The notes: generated by a model not told the origin, from the sequence alone. A stretch of DNA of 22,964 bases from Prevotellaceae bacterium UBA4301 (GCA_002395775.1 DGUV01000077.1:1-22964), one strand, 5' to 3'; shown: positions 1 to 6,616, counted from the stretch's first letter. Translations and numbers: made by a program.

Positions 1-605
1 TGTTCGTCGCTACTAAAAAACAGGCCAAGGACATCGTGGCCGAGAAAGCCACAAGCGTTGGCATGCCCTACGTCATCGAGCGTTGGCCCGGCGGCATGCT
101 CACCAACTTCCCCACCATCCGCAAGGCCGTGAAGAAGATGACCACCATCGACAAGCTCATTGCCGACGGCACCTACAGCAACCTCTCTAAGCGCGAGCTG
201 CTGCAGGTTACCCGCCAGCGTGCCAAGCTCGAGAAGAACCTCGGCAGCATCGCCGACCTCAACCGTCTGCCCAGCGCTCTGTTCGTGGTTGACGTGCTGA
301 AGGAGCAGATCGCCGTTCGCGAGGCCAACCGTCTGGGCATCCCCGTCTTCGCTATCGTTGACACCAACTCCAACCCCGACAACATCGACTTCATGATTCC
401 CGCCAACGACGACTCTGCAAAGAGCATCGAGGTCATCCTCGACGCTTGCATAGCCGCCATCAACGAGGGTCTGGAAGAGCGCAAGGTGGAGAAGGCCGAC
501 GCCGACGCTGCCGCTGCCAGCCAGAAGGACGGCAACGAGCCCGAGGCTGAGGAAGCTACCGAAGAAGCTGAAGAGGCTCCTGAGGCTGCTCCCGAGGCAG
601 AATAA
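1..605 (+). CDS. rpsB: 30S ribosomal protein S2 (3' part)
   Basis: The gene enters from the left edge; the frame is open from base 3, and about 200 residues are visible. The visible N-terminal part, with FVATKKQAKDIV, the RWPGGMLTNF block and the IPVFAIVDTNSNP block, is the conserved core of ribosomal protein S2, which binds the 30S subunit near the head-body junction and helps recruit S1. The last 40 or so residues form an Ala/Glu-rich acidic tail (EEATEEAEEAPEAAPEAE) that goes beyond the core fold; such tails are common in Bacteroidetes S2. It lies directly upstream of tsf, the usual rpsB-tsf order, with an 87-base gap that carries a G-rich repeat. Identification is very secure; only the start lies outside the window. 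Confidence 0.97.
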   Translation, partial: FVATKKQAKDIVAEKATSVGMPYVIERWPGGMLTNFPTIRKAVKKMTTIDKLIADGTYSNLSKRELLQVTRQRAKLEKNLGSIADLNRLPSALFVVDVLKEQIAVREANRLGIPVFAIVDTNSNPDNIDFMIPANDDSAKSIEVILDACIAAINEGLEERKVEKADADAAAASQKDGNEPEAEEATEEAEEAPEAAPEAE

Positions 606-655
606 GCCCGTTATAATTATTAACCCAAGTGCCTTTCTCCCCAACTAACAGGCAC

Positions 656-689
656 GCCCCTCCTTAGGAGGGGGAAGGGGGAGGTTTTT
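656..689 (+). repeat. G-rich interspersed repeat, copy before tsf
   Basis: The sequence GCCCCTCCTTAGGAGGGGG is followed by AAGGGGGAGGTTTTT. It contains a CCCCTCC/GGAGGGG dyad and a second G-run, and it matches the copies at 14768, 14836 and, in reverse, 14290. It ends three bases before the tsf start codon, so its GGGGGAGG run sits where a ribosome binding site would be. Confidence 0.85.
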
Positions 690-692
690 ACT

Positions 693-1685
693 ATGGAAGT
701 TACAATGAATGATATCAAGAAGCTCCGCGAAATGACGGGCGCCGGTCTGGCCGACTGCAAGAAGGCCCTGGCCGAGAGCGACGACATGGACGGTGCTGTA
801 GCATACCTCCGCAAGAAGGGCGCTGCCGTTGCTGCCAAGCGCAGCGACCGCGAGGCCGCTGAGGGTTGCGTGCTGGTGAAGGCACAGGACGGATTCGGTG
901 CCATCATCGCCCTGAAGTGTGAAACCGACTTCGTGGCCAACAATGCCGACTTCGTGGCTCTCACCCGCGAAATCCTCGACGCAGCCGTTGCCAACAAGTG
1001 CAAGACCCTCGACGAGGTGAAGGCTCTGCCCATGGGCGACGGCACCGTGCAGGATGCAGTCGTTGCCCGCAGCGGTATCACTGGCGAGAAGATGGAACTC
1101 GATGGCTACTTGACCCTCGAGGGCGAAGCCATTGCCACCTACAACCACATGAACCGCAACGGACTCTGCACCATGGTTGCCCTGAGCAAGGCCGTAGAGG
1201 ACGAGACCGTGGGCAAGAACGTAGCCATGCAGATTGCATCGGCTGCCCCCGTGGCTGTCAATGAGGCCGGCGTTGCCCAGGAGGTGAAGGACCGCGAGCT
1301 GAGCGTTGCCATCGAGAAGACGAAGGAAGAGCAGGTTCACAAGGCTGTTGAAGCTGCCCTGCGCAAGGCTGGTATCAATCCCTCTCACGTTGATAGCGAG
1401 GACCACATGGAGAGCAACATGACCAAGGGCTGGATCACAGCCGAGGACGTTGCCCGTGCCAAGGAGATCATCGCCACCGTCAGCGCCGAGAAGGCTGCCA
1501 ACCTGCCCGAGGCCATGATTCAGAACATCGCCAAGGGCCGTCTCAACAAGTTCCTCAAGGAGAGCTGCCTGCTCTCTCAGGAGTACATCTGGGACAAGAG
1601 CATGACCGTTGACCAGTACCTGAAGTCCATCGACAAGGAACTCACCGTTCTCGACTTCAAGCGCTTCACACTCCGCGCCGAGTAA
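693..1685 (+). CDS. tsf: Translation elongation factor Ts
   Basis: EF-Ts is the guanine nucleotide exchange factor that regenerates EF-Tu-GTP in the cytoplasm. The N-terminal UBA-like domain (about residues 5-50) has the signature LREMTGAGLADCKKAL. The core domain has KCETDFVA at residues 75-82, the EF-Tu contact segment. The protein is 330 residues, longer than the E. coli form (about 283), as is usual in Bacteroidetes. A second in-frame ATG at 705 (MNDIKKLREMT) is an equally credible start, because many EF-Ts proteins begin close to that point. The G-rich repeat at 656-689 directly precedes the start, and an intrinsic terminator follows at 1711. Confidence 0.97.
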   Translation: MEVTMNDIKKLREMTGAGLADCKKALAESDDMDGAVAYLRKKGAAVAAKRSDREAAEGCVLVKAQDGFGAIIALKCETDFVANNADFVALTREILDAAVANKCKTLDEVKALPMGDGTVQDAVVARSGITGEKMELDGYLTLEGEAIATYNHMNRNGLCTMVALSKAVEDETVGKNVAMQIASAAPVAVNEAGVAQEVKDRELSVAIEKTKEEQVHKAVEAALRKAGINPSHVDSEDHMESNMTKGWITAEDVARAKEIIATVSAEKAANLPEAMIQNIAKGRLNKFLKESCLLSQEYIWDKSMTVDQYLKSIDKELTVLDFKRFTLRAE

Positions 1686-1710
1686 TCCACTCTCGCGAGA
1701 GCTTAACTCC

Positions 1711-1743
1711 AAGCGTCCGACCTCAGGGTCGGGCGCTTTTTTG
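1711..1743 (+). terminator. Rho-independent terminator of rpsB-tsf
   Basis: A 12-base-pair stem, AAGCGTCCGACC against GGTCGGGCGCTT with one G-T pair and a 4-base loop, runs straight into a T-tract. It lies 25 bases after the tsf stop. Confidence 0.9.
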
Positions 1744-2416
1744 TTATTACCTTTTTTTGACAAAAACCAAGGAAAACCTATTGCTGAAGCGCAGATGTCC
1801 TGTCGGCCATTCCGCTCTTGTTCCGTGTATGGTATTAGTGAACAAGTTCCCCACCATCCACGTTCCACTTGCTTCACTTCGTTCAAACCGCTTCATCAAT
1901 GAAAACCTTGAAAACCGTTTATTGATATCTCAGGGCATAATGAGAAGGGGGAAGAGGTTCTTGCTCCGGCAAGCTACGCAAGCGTCACTGCTGTGCAGAT
2001 GTTTTTCTGGTTTTTCTTTGAAGAAGTGGGTAACATGTATGTGTGGCCTAAGGATAGTATAGGATATGGGAGCTTGCTCCCGATAGCTTATATGATGCTT
2101 AGGCCAGAGTACTGGAAGTACTCCCACTTCATCAAAGGGTTTTAAAGGTTTTTGTTATGTAATACAATTTTTTACTATTCACTTTCCACTTTTCACTTTT
2201 TTGTTGTAACAGTAGGCATCTTGTATTTCTATTTCCGCGACCATCGCCGTCACGACAATGTTGAAACGGCATAGCAATACCACTCCGACCTGTTTGGATG
2301 AGAATTTTTTTTGATTCAATTTTAATTATCCCCCTCCCTGTTTGTTAAAAAAGGAATAAATCGCGGGATAAATGAAAAAAAACGTAGAATTGTTTTTTCA
2401 TTTTCTTGGAAATGCT
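1744..2416. other. Long intergenic region, no convincing gene
   Basis: Nothing here reads as a credible protein: the short open frames have no start context, no family resemblance and no matching partner. What can be seen is a set of hairpins between about 1960 and 2123 (see the separate entry), a run of 7-base units of the type ACTTTTC at 2181-2201, and AT-rich DNA leading to the promoter at 2417. The stretch could be decayed DNA left by past insertions, or it could encode an unrecognised structured RNA. Confidence 0.5.
2045..2105. other. Long hairpin-forming sequence
   Basis: The outer arms GGCCTAAG (2045-2052) and CTTAGGCC (2098-2105) are perfect complements. The centre GGGAGC-TT-GCTCCC (2068-2081) is a perfect tight hairpin, and the stretches in between are partly complementary. 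Right after it, GAGTACT-GGA-AGTACTC (2107-2123) forms another perfect hairpin, and CTTGC-TCCG-GCAAG lies upstream at 1960-1973. Function is unknown; a palindromic repeat remnant or a small structured RNA are both possible. Confidence 0.55.
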
Positions 2417-2424
2417 TATCTTTG
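2417..2424 (+). promoter_or_regulatory. Bacteroidetes-type -7 box for the secreted-protein gene at 2502
   Basis: TATCTTTG matches the TAnnTTTG consensus used by the Bacteroidetes primary sigma factor. A T-rich TTGTTTT stretch lies about 23 bases upstream, a weak match to the -33 element. The resulting leader of about 70 bases is AT-rich. Confidence 0.65.
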
Positions 2425-2501
2425 TCCCCGAAAAGGGTGTACTATGTGCGCCCCCCGTGTGAGTGAAACGAAAAAATATAAACAATTAAACAAATAAAAA
2501 A

Positions 2502-3704
2502 ATGAAAAAGTTTTTACTTTCTCTTTTCGCGCTGCTGGGCGTCGTAAGCGCCAATGCGCAGGAATTGACCATTGCAGATGTTGAGGTTGTTCCTGGCCAA
2601 GAGGTCACATTCCCTGTTCAGTTCGCATTTACAGATGCAGATGTTGAATATCGTGACTTTGAGCTTCACGTAACTTTCCCAGAGGGAATCAATGTTACTA
2701 ATGCCGTTACGGGTGACGCCCTTGATGCAGGCGCTTCTGCAGGTTTTAACCTTGTAGATAATGATAGCCGTTTTACAACTGTTGACCTGAATGGTAATCC
2801 TGCAAAAAATGGTGCTGTTTGGAATATTACTATTGCTGCAGATGCTTCCATGGCAGAAGGTACTTATGAGGCTAAGGTTACTTATGCTGAAGTCGGTTTG
2901 ACATCAGGTAAATATGTATTCCCAACTTTCTCATTCAATATTATTGTAACTAATACGTTGACTCTTGATGAGAATTCAACTTCTCCTTTCTCAACTGGAG
3001 TTACTGCCGATGTCGTTGTGAAGCGTACGGTTAAGGCAAATACATGGAATACTATTGTTCTTCCCTTTGCTGTGAAAAAGGATGCATTTGCAGAGATTTT
3101 TGGAAGTGATGCTGCTGTAGCAACATTTGATAGTTGGAATGCAGAATTCGTAGAAAATGAAAGTAGTGATTATGTTCCCACAGCAATAACAATTAATTTT
3201 AAGGAACGTAAGAATACGTTAGCTACTGTTTTGCTTGCAGGAACACCGTACTTAATAAAGACATCGAAAGACATCTCTGAAATTACAATGGCCCAGGCTG
3301 CTCTTGTTGATAAGAAGGATGTTACTTCTGCATTTGAAGAAGAAGAATATATCGGGGAAACTTACAATGGCGCTTTTGTTCCTACTTATGTAAAGACTAA
3401 GGTTCCAAATAATGGACTCTTTATCAGAGATAGTAAGTTCTATTATTCTTCAGGTGAAACTGTGATTAAGGGCTTCCGTGGATACTTCGATTTAGGTTTG
3501 GTTCTTGATAGAACGTCTCAGGCAGGTGTTAAGTATTCTATTAATGTAGATGGAGAGGAGACTTCTGTTGACGGTATCGAATTTGTAAGCTCACATGGAG
3601 GTGTCTACACTCTTGACGGCAAGTTCATCGGTCGTGATGTTGACCTGAAGAAGCTGCAGAAGGGCATCTATGTAGTGGATGGCAAGAAGGTTGCCGTTAA
3701 GTAA
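2502..3704 (+). CDS. Secreted protein with T9SS-like C-terminal sorting segment
   Basis: The 400-residue product starts with a clear signal peptide (MKKFLLSLFALLGVVSANAQ, cleavage near ANA-QE). Residues about 21-150 are beta-rich and resemble cohesin/adhesin-type immunoglobulin-like domains (PGQEVTFPVQF, then FELHVTFPEGI). The middle part (about 165-340) resembles surface proteins of Prevotella but matches no enzyme I know. The C-terminus, VYTLDGKF...LQKGIYVVDGKKVAVK, has the form of short type IX secretion sorting tails, so export and surface display through the PorU/PorV system encoded nearby is a reasonable inference. Base composition is clearly more AT-rich than the flanking core genes. 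It has its own promoter and is followed 42 bases later by a small gene. The exact role is unknown. Confidence 0.8.
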   Translation: MKKFLLSLFALLGVVSANAQELTIADVEVVPGQEVTFPVQFAFTDADVEYRDFELHVTFPEGINVTNAVTGDALDAGASAGFNLVDNDSRFTTVDLNGNPAKNGAVWNITIAADASMAEGTYEAKVTYAEVGLTSGKYVFPTFSFNIIVTNTLTLDENSTSPFSTGVTADVVVKRTVKANTWNTIVLPFAVKKDAFAEIFGSDAAVATFDSWNAEFVENESSDYVPTAITINFKERKNTLATVLLAGTPYLIKTSKDISEITMAQAALVDKKDVTSAFEEEEYIGETYNGAFVPTYVKTKVPNNGLFIRDSKFYYSSGETVIKGFRGYFDLGLVLDRTSQAGVKYSINVDGEETSVDGIEFVSSHGGVYTLDGKFIGRDVDLKKLQKGIYVVDGKKVAVK

Positions 3705-3746
3705 GTAAACAGATAGGTAAGTTAAACAGATAAAAAGAAGACTATC

Positions 3747-3929
3747 ATGGACAAGAAAATATATATCCAGCCTCAGACAGAGATTACGAAAGCAGTATAT
3801 ACCCACATGCTTGCCGCCAGTGGTGTAACTGGCGAAGGCGGTGCCACAGTAGGTTGGGGCGGTGAAGACACAGACCCTGAAGCTGGTGCCGATGTCAAGG
3901 GCGAAGCTTGGACAGATATTTGGGACTAA
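3747..3929 (+). CDS. Small uncharacterised protein of the KxYIxPQTE...MLAASG type
   Basis: This 60-residue protein begins MDKKIYIQPQTEITKAVYTHMLAASG and continues with a Gly- and acid-rich tail ending WTDIWD. Short proteins of this style (K-x-Y-x-x-P-x-x-E/V, then M-L-A-A-S, then a Gly/Asp-rich tail) are, as far as I recall, frequent in Bacteroidales genomes and have no assigned function. There is no signal peptide, lipobox or membrane segment. It lies 42 bases after the secreted-protein gene and is followed by a strong terminator, so the two genes are probably one transcript. Codon use is normal. I cannot name a role; a partner or chaperone of the secreted protein is only a guess. Confidence 0.65.
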   Translation: MDKKIYIQPQTEITKAVYTHMLAASGVTGEGGATVGWGGEDTDPEAGADVKGEAWTDIWD

Positions 3930-3967
3930 GAATAGTTTTGCTATACAAAGTTAATAAAGTTAATTGG

Positions 3968-4001
3968 AGCGCAGGACCAGTGATTGGGCCTGCGCTTTTT
4001 T
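3968..4001 (+). terminator. Rho-independent terminator after the small gene
   Basis: AGCGCAGG (3968-3975) pairs perfectly with CCTGCGCT (3989-3996) and is followed at once by a run of T. It ends the 2502-3929 transcription unit. Confidence 0.88.
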
Positions 4002-4009
4002 CAGCCCAC

Positions 4010-4078
4010 GGCCCCTCTCTAACTCCCCCCTCAAGGGGAGGAGAGGCCCCTCTCTAACTCCCCCCGTGGGGGGGAGGA
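4010..4078. repeat. Tandem pair of C/G-rich interspersed repeat units
   Basis: Two copies of GGCCCCTCTCTAACTCCCCC (4010 and 4045) are each followed by a G-rich complement (AAGGGGAGGA, then GTGGGGGGGAGGA), so each unit can fold back on itself. The period is 35 bases. The style matches the G-rich family found elsewhere in the window, but this is a variant with a CTCTCTAACT core. It lies directly before the first iteron block. Confidence 0.75.
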
Positions 4079-4087
4079 CTTGAAGGT

Positions 4088-4328
4088 TTCCAATCATCGA
4101 TAAAAAGATTGCCAATCATCGATGAATAGATTGCCAATCACCGATAAATAGATTACCAATCATCGTAAAATCACTTACCAATGATGAGCCGATGATTGGT
4201 AAGTAAATTGTTGAACATTGGTAATCTATTTTTTGATGATTGGAAACTCGGAATCAGACGATAGCAATCTCACTTATGTTTTTGGCAGCATTGTTTGCGG
4301 ATTTCCAAAAAATATTTGTATCTTTGCA
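4088..4328 (+). repeat. Iteron and promoter block, copy 1
   Basis: Four direct repeats with a 22-base period begin CCAATCATCGATAAATAGAT or close variants at 4090, 4112, 4134 and 4156. They run into a dyad (TTACCAAT...ATTGGTAA, 4175-4202) and then inverted copies of the same unit (ATTGGTAATCT and GATGATTGG, about 4215-4243). The block ends in a promoter. It is nearly identical to 5079-5299, apart from having one extra iteron. Sharp edges and the presence of the same block before two unrelated gene pairs suggest either a shared operator or a recombination/cassette boundary. Confidence 0.85.
4294..4326 (+). promoter_or_regulatory. Promoter of the first nucleotidyltransferase/HEPN pair
   Basis: TTTG (4294-4297) and TATCTTTG (4319-4326) are 21 bases apart, a good match to the Bacteroidetes -33/-7 consensus. 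Transcription should start a few bases downstream, which gives a leader of about 30 bases and favours translation from ATG 4361. Confidence 0.8.
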
Positions 4329-4360
4329 GCAGAACGAATGTTATTAGAGTGAAATTCTAT

Positions 4361-4672
4361 ATGTCGAGCCAAGCACTTATCAAGCAAGGAGTGGATGCTG
4401 TCCTGCATGGGAAGGCAGGCGCACAAGCTATATTATTTGGTTCTCGGGCACGGGGCGATGCTCGCGAGGATTCGGACTGGGATGTGCTTATTCTTTTGGA
4501 CAAAGAGCGTATTACACAGTCTGACATGGATGAGATATCCTATCCCATCCGCGAGTTGGGATGGACGCTCAACGAAATGATAAATCCTATCATGTTCACC
4601 AAAAAAGAGTGGGAGAAGAAGAGTTTCACTCCATTCTATAAAAACGTAACAAGGGAGGGTATAGTCATATGA
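4361..4672 (+). CDS. MNT-type nucleotidyltransferase domain protein (antitoxin candidate)
   Basis: The 103-residue product is a minimal nucleotidyltransferase of the DNA polymerase beta superfamily. The hallmark is FGSRARGDAREDSDWDVLIL: Gly27-Ser28, then ten residues, then Asp39-x-Asp41, which bind metal and nucleotide. A third acidic residue is not obvious; the corresponding strand reads INPIMFT with Asn, so activity is uncertain. In MntA-HepT systems the nucleotidyltransferase acts as antitoxin by AMPylating the HEPN toxin; that this pair works the same way is inference. I chose ATG 4361 because the frame's earlier start at 4295 lies inside the promoter. The stop overlaps the HEPN start by ATGA, so the pair is translationally coupled. 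Confidence 0.82.
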   Translation: MSSQALIKQGVDAVLHGKAGAQAILFGSRARGDAREDSDWDVLILLDKERITQSDMDEISYPIRELGWTLNEMINPIMFTKKEWEKKSFTPFYKNVTREGIVI

Positions 4673-5094
4673 GTCTGACAACAGAGGAACGCAAAGCCGT
4701 CGTTGAATTCCGAATTGATAAAGCAAGACGTGCCTATGAACAGGCATGTGGTGTTATTGGACTTAAGTATTGGGAAACCATAGCCAATCGTCTCTATTAT
4801 GCTGCATATAATGCCGTTTCAGCTTTGTTGATTGCAAACAAGGACGCAGCGCAATCCCATAGTGGTGTCATTCATCTTTTTGGACTTCGTTTCATCAAGT
4901 CTGGTATTCTGGAACCTGAACTTGGACGCTTGTATCACAATTTGTTTTCCAAACGCTTGACAGGCGATTACGATGATACGTATGGCTTGACCGAGGAAGA
5001 TGTCATACCTCTTGTAGAGCCGACGGGTAAATTTATAGACCGAGTTATCTCTCTGGCTGAAGAACGATTAAAAGATGTTCCCAATCATCGATAA
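4669..5094 (+). CDS. HEPN domain protein (toxin candidate)
   Basis: The 141-residue all-helical protein has the HEPN signature ANRLYYAAYNAVSALL (residues 39-54), typical of the PF05168-like class, and a later RLTGDYDD motif (residues 96-103) that corresponds to the conserved Arg...Asp-Tyr region. HEPN proteins paired with nucleotidyltransferases are usually RNases or stand-alone partners in toxin-antitoxin modules. The canonical RNase motif R-x4-6-H is not clear here, so an RNase role is unproven. It overlaps the upstream gene by ATGA. The last residues, NHR plus stop, are encoded by the first iteron of the next repeat block, so the present C-terminus was shaped by that block. Confidence 0.8.
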   Translation: MSLTTEERKAVVEFRIDKARRAYEQACGVIGLKYWETIANRLYYAAYNAVSALLIANKDAAQSHSGVIHLFGLRFIKSGILEPELGRLYHNLFSKRLTGDYDDTYGLTEEDVIPLVEPTGKFIDRVISLAEERLKDVPNHR

Positions 5095-5299
5095 AAAGAT
5101 TACCAATCATCGATAAATAGATTACCAATCATCGTAAAATCACTTACCAATGATGAGCCGATGATTGGTAAGTAAATCGTCGAACATTGGTAATCTATTT
5201 TTTGATGATTGGAAACTCGGAGTCAGACGATAGCAATCTCACGTATATGTTTTTGGTACCATTGTTTGCGGATTTCCAAAAAATATTTGTATATTTGCA
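5079..5299 (+). repeat. Iteron and promoter block, copy 2
   Basis: This is a near-identical copy of 4088-4328. Direct iterons start at 5081, 5103 and 5125 (one fewer than copy 1). The same TTACCAAT...ATTGGTAA dyad, inverted units and promoter follow, with only a handful of base differences and a 2-base insertion near 5243. It begins inside the end of the HEPN gene. Copy 1 and copy 2 start 991 bases apart, which gives a block-module-block-module layout. Confidence 0.85.
5265..5297 (+). promoter_or_regulatory. Promoter of the second nucleotidyltransferase/HepT pair
   Basis: TTTG (5265-5268) and TATATTTG (5290-5297) are separated by 21 bases, the same spacing as in copy 1. The leader to ATG 5324 is about 20 bases. 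Confidence 0.78.
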
Positions 5300-5323
5300 A
5301 GCGGATAATTATATTGTATCGTT

Positions 5324-5623
5324 ATGACCACACAGGAGATGACTCGTACTATTGCCGAGTACTTCAAGACGCAACCCGTCGTGAAGGCATGGCTCTTTGG
5401 TTCATGCTCGCGTAACGAGCAAACGGATGATAGTGACGTAGACATCATGGTGGCTCTGGATCATGAGAAGCCCATTGGCCTTCATTACTTCAGCATGATT
5501 CTTGACCTTGAGAAACTCCTGCATCGCCAGGTGGATTTGGTGGAAGATGGGCAGCTGATGTCCTTTGCCCGTCCCAGTGCCGACCGCGATAAAATCCTGA
5601 TTTATGAGAGAGCCGGTTCGTGA
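5324..5623 (+). CDS. MntA-like nucleotidyltransferase (antitoxin candidate)
   Basis: The 99-residue minimal nucleotidyltransferase contains LFGSCSRNEQTDDSDVDIMV. Gly26-Ser27 is followed by ten residues and Asp38-x-Asp40, and a third acidic residue is present in RQVDLVED (Asp71), so the full metal-binding triad is there. Members of this MntA family modify and silence a DUF86/HepT partner. The gene overlaps the HepT remnant by 20 bases. It is not closely similar to the nucleotidyltransferase at 4361, although both are driven by the same repeat block. It appears intact while its partner is broken. Confidence 0.85.
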   Translation: MTTQEMTRTIAEYFKTQPVVKAWLFGSCSRNEQTDDSDVDIMVALDHEKPIGLHYFSMILDLEKLLHRQVDLVEDGQLMSFARPSADRDKILIYERAGS

Positions 5624-5907
5624 CTTAGGTCGTTTGGAACATATTCTGGAACAGATTCAAAACGTTCAAGAGTTTGTTGTTGGAAAAGAGCTTACTGATT
5701 TGCAATCAGACAAGCTCCTTCAGTATGCGATAGTGAAAAGCATGGAGATTATTGGCGAGGCATGTTACATGCTGTCATTGGATTTTAAGGAACATCATCC
5801 TGAGGTTGACTGGAATCCTATTATTAAGATGCGGCATGTCTTTTCCCCAGTTGCGCCCATATATCGTTCAGTATATTGAAGAACTGCGTGAAGTTCAGCC
5901 TTTTTGA
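5604..5907 (+). pseudogene. HepT-like (DUF86) HEPN toxin, broken by internal deletion
   Basis: Residues 1-78 follow the HepT/DUF86 pattern: an N-terminal helix (LEHILEQIQNVQEFV), the central YAIVKSMEIIGEACYMLS helix, then WNPIIKMRHV. In intact relatives this continues into the catalytic R-x4-H-x-Y motif (usually MRHVLVHGYY or similar). Here Arg77-His-Val is followed by a jump: at about 5841-5845 the sequence passes straight into codons of another frame reading PQLRPYIVQYIEELREVQPF and a stop at 5905-5907, which is the expected C-terminal helix. In the first frame the protein stops early at 5879. Some twenty codons, including the catalytic His and Tyr, are therefore missing and the frame is shifted, so RNase activity should be lost. 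Confidence 0.8.
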
Positions 5908-5926
5908 AGCTATTTCGTAACTCCTT

Positions 5927-6544
5927 ATGAAGATATTTGCTGTTGGATGTAATTATGCTGAGCACAATAAAGAGCTCGGTCATACGTTATTAGATATAGA
6001 AGAGCCCGTCATCTTCACCAAGGCCGACTCGGCGCTGCTCACGGGAGGGAAGCCCTTCTTCGTGCCGGCGTTCACACAGCGGTGTGACTACGAGACGGAG
6101 GTGGTGGTGCGCATCTGCCGACTGGGACGAAGCATAGCCCAGCGCTGGGCACACCGATACTACGACCAGGTGACCGTGGGCATCGACTTCACGGCCCGCG
6201 ACTTGCAACAGCGGCTGCGCTCGCAGGGACTGCCCTGGGAGCTGTCGAAAGGTTTCGACGGAAGTGCCGTGGTGGGGGAGATGGTTCCCCTTTCGTCGTT
6301 GCCCGACATTCAGGACCTGCACTTCCACCTCGACGTCAACGGACAGACGGTGCAGAGCGGACATACGGCCGACATGCTCCACAAGGTGGACGAACTGGTC
6401 TCGTACATCAGCCGCTTCTTCACCCTGAAGATGGGCGACCTCATCTACACCGGCACCCCGGTGGGCGTGGGCCCCGTGAAGGAGGGCGACCACCTCGAGG
6501 GCTACCTCGAAGGACGGAAACTGCTTGACTTTAACGTGCGCTGA
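5927..6544 (+). CDS. Fumarylacetoacetate hydrolase (FAH) family protein
   Basis: The 205-residue protein has the FAH-fold catalytic core: metal ligands Glu56 and Glu58 (YETEVVV), Asp87 (GIDFTARDLQ), Lys108 (LSKGFD) and the GTPVGVGP loop (176-183). Family members cleave or isomerise acylpyruvates and related 2-oxo acids with Mg or Mn; the substrate here cannot be read from sequence. Length fits short bacterial FAH proteins. It lies just before porU, a neighbourhood also recalled from P. gingivalis. Its first 70 or so bases are AT-rich like the preceding island, while the rest is GC-rich like the core, which suggests a recombination joint inside the gene. A low-complexity spacer separates it from porU. 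Confidence 0.88.
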   Translation: MKIFAVGCNYAEHNKELGHTLLDIEEPVIFTKADSALLTGGKPFFVPAFTQRCDYETEVVVRICRLGRSIAQRWAHRYYDQVTVGIDFTARDLQQRLRSQGLPWELSKGFDGSAVVGEMVPLSSLPDIQDLHFHLDVNGQTVQSGHTADMLHKVDELVSYISRFFTLKMGDLIYTGTPVGVGPVKEGDHLEGYLEGRKLLDFNVR

Positions 6545-6552
6545 AGCCGCAC

Positions 6553-6616
6553 GCACAGAGGGCGCAGAGAAGACCGGTAAAGCACAGAGGGCGCAGAGAA
6601 GACAGAGGGCACAGAG
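6553..6616 (+). repeat. Low-complexity direct repeats before porU (left arm of a long stem)
   Basis: GCACAGAGGGCGCAGAGAAG occurs twice (from 6553 and 6582), followed by AGAGGGCACAGAG. Bases 6583-6616 are complementary to 6752-6785 over 34 positions, with 29 Watson-Crick pairs, 4 G-U pairs in RNA and one mismatch. Confidence 0.85.

Noticed and set aside
1757..2062. 101-codon open frame after the tsf terminator
   Set aside because: It has no family resemblance, no promoter or binding site, an odd composition, and overlaps the hairpin cluster.
4090..4200. CRISPR-like array
   Set aside because: The 22-base units are contiguous, with no unique spacers, mirrored ends and a promoter; no cas genes are present.
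4295..4360. Longer N-terminus for the first nucleotidyltransferase
   Set aside because: This part lies within the promoter (TTTG...TATCTTTG). The predicted transcript starts after it, and the same bases exist before the second pair, where they are non-coding.
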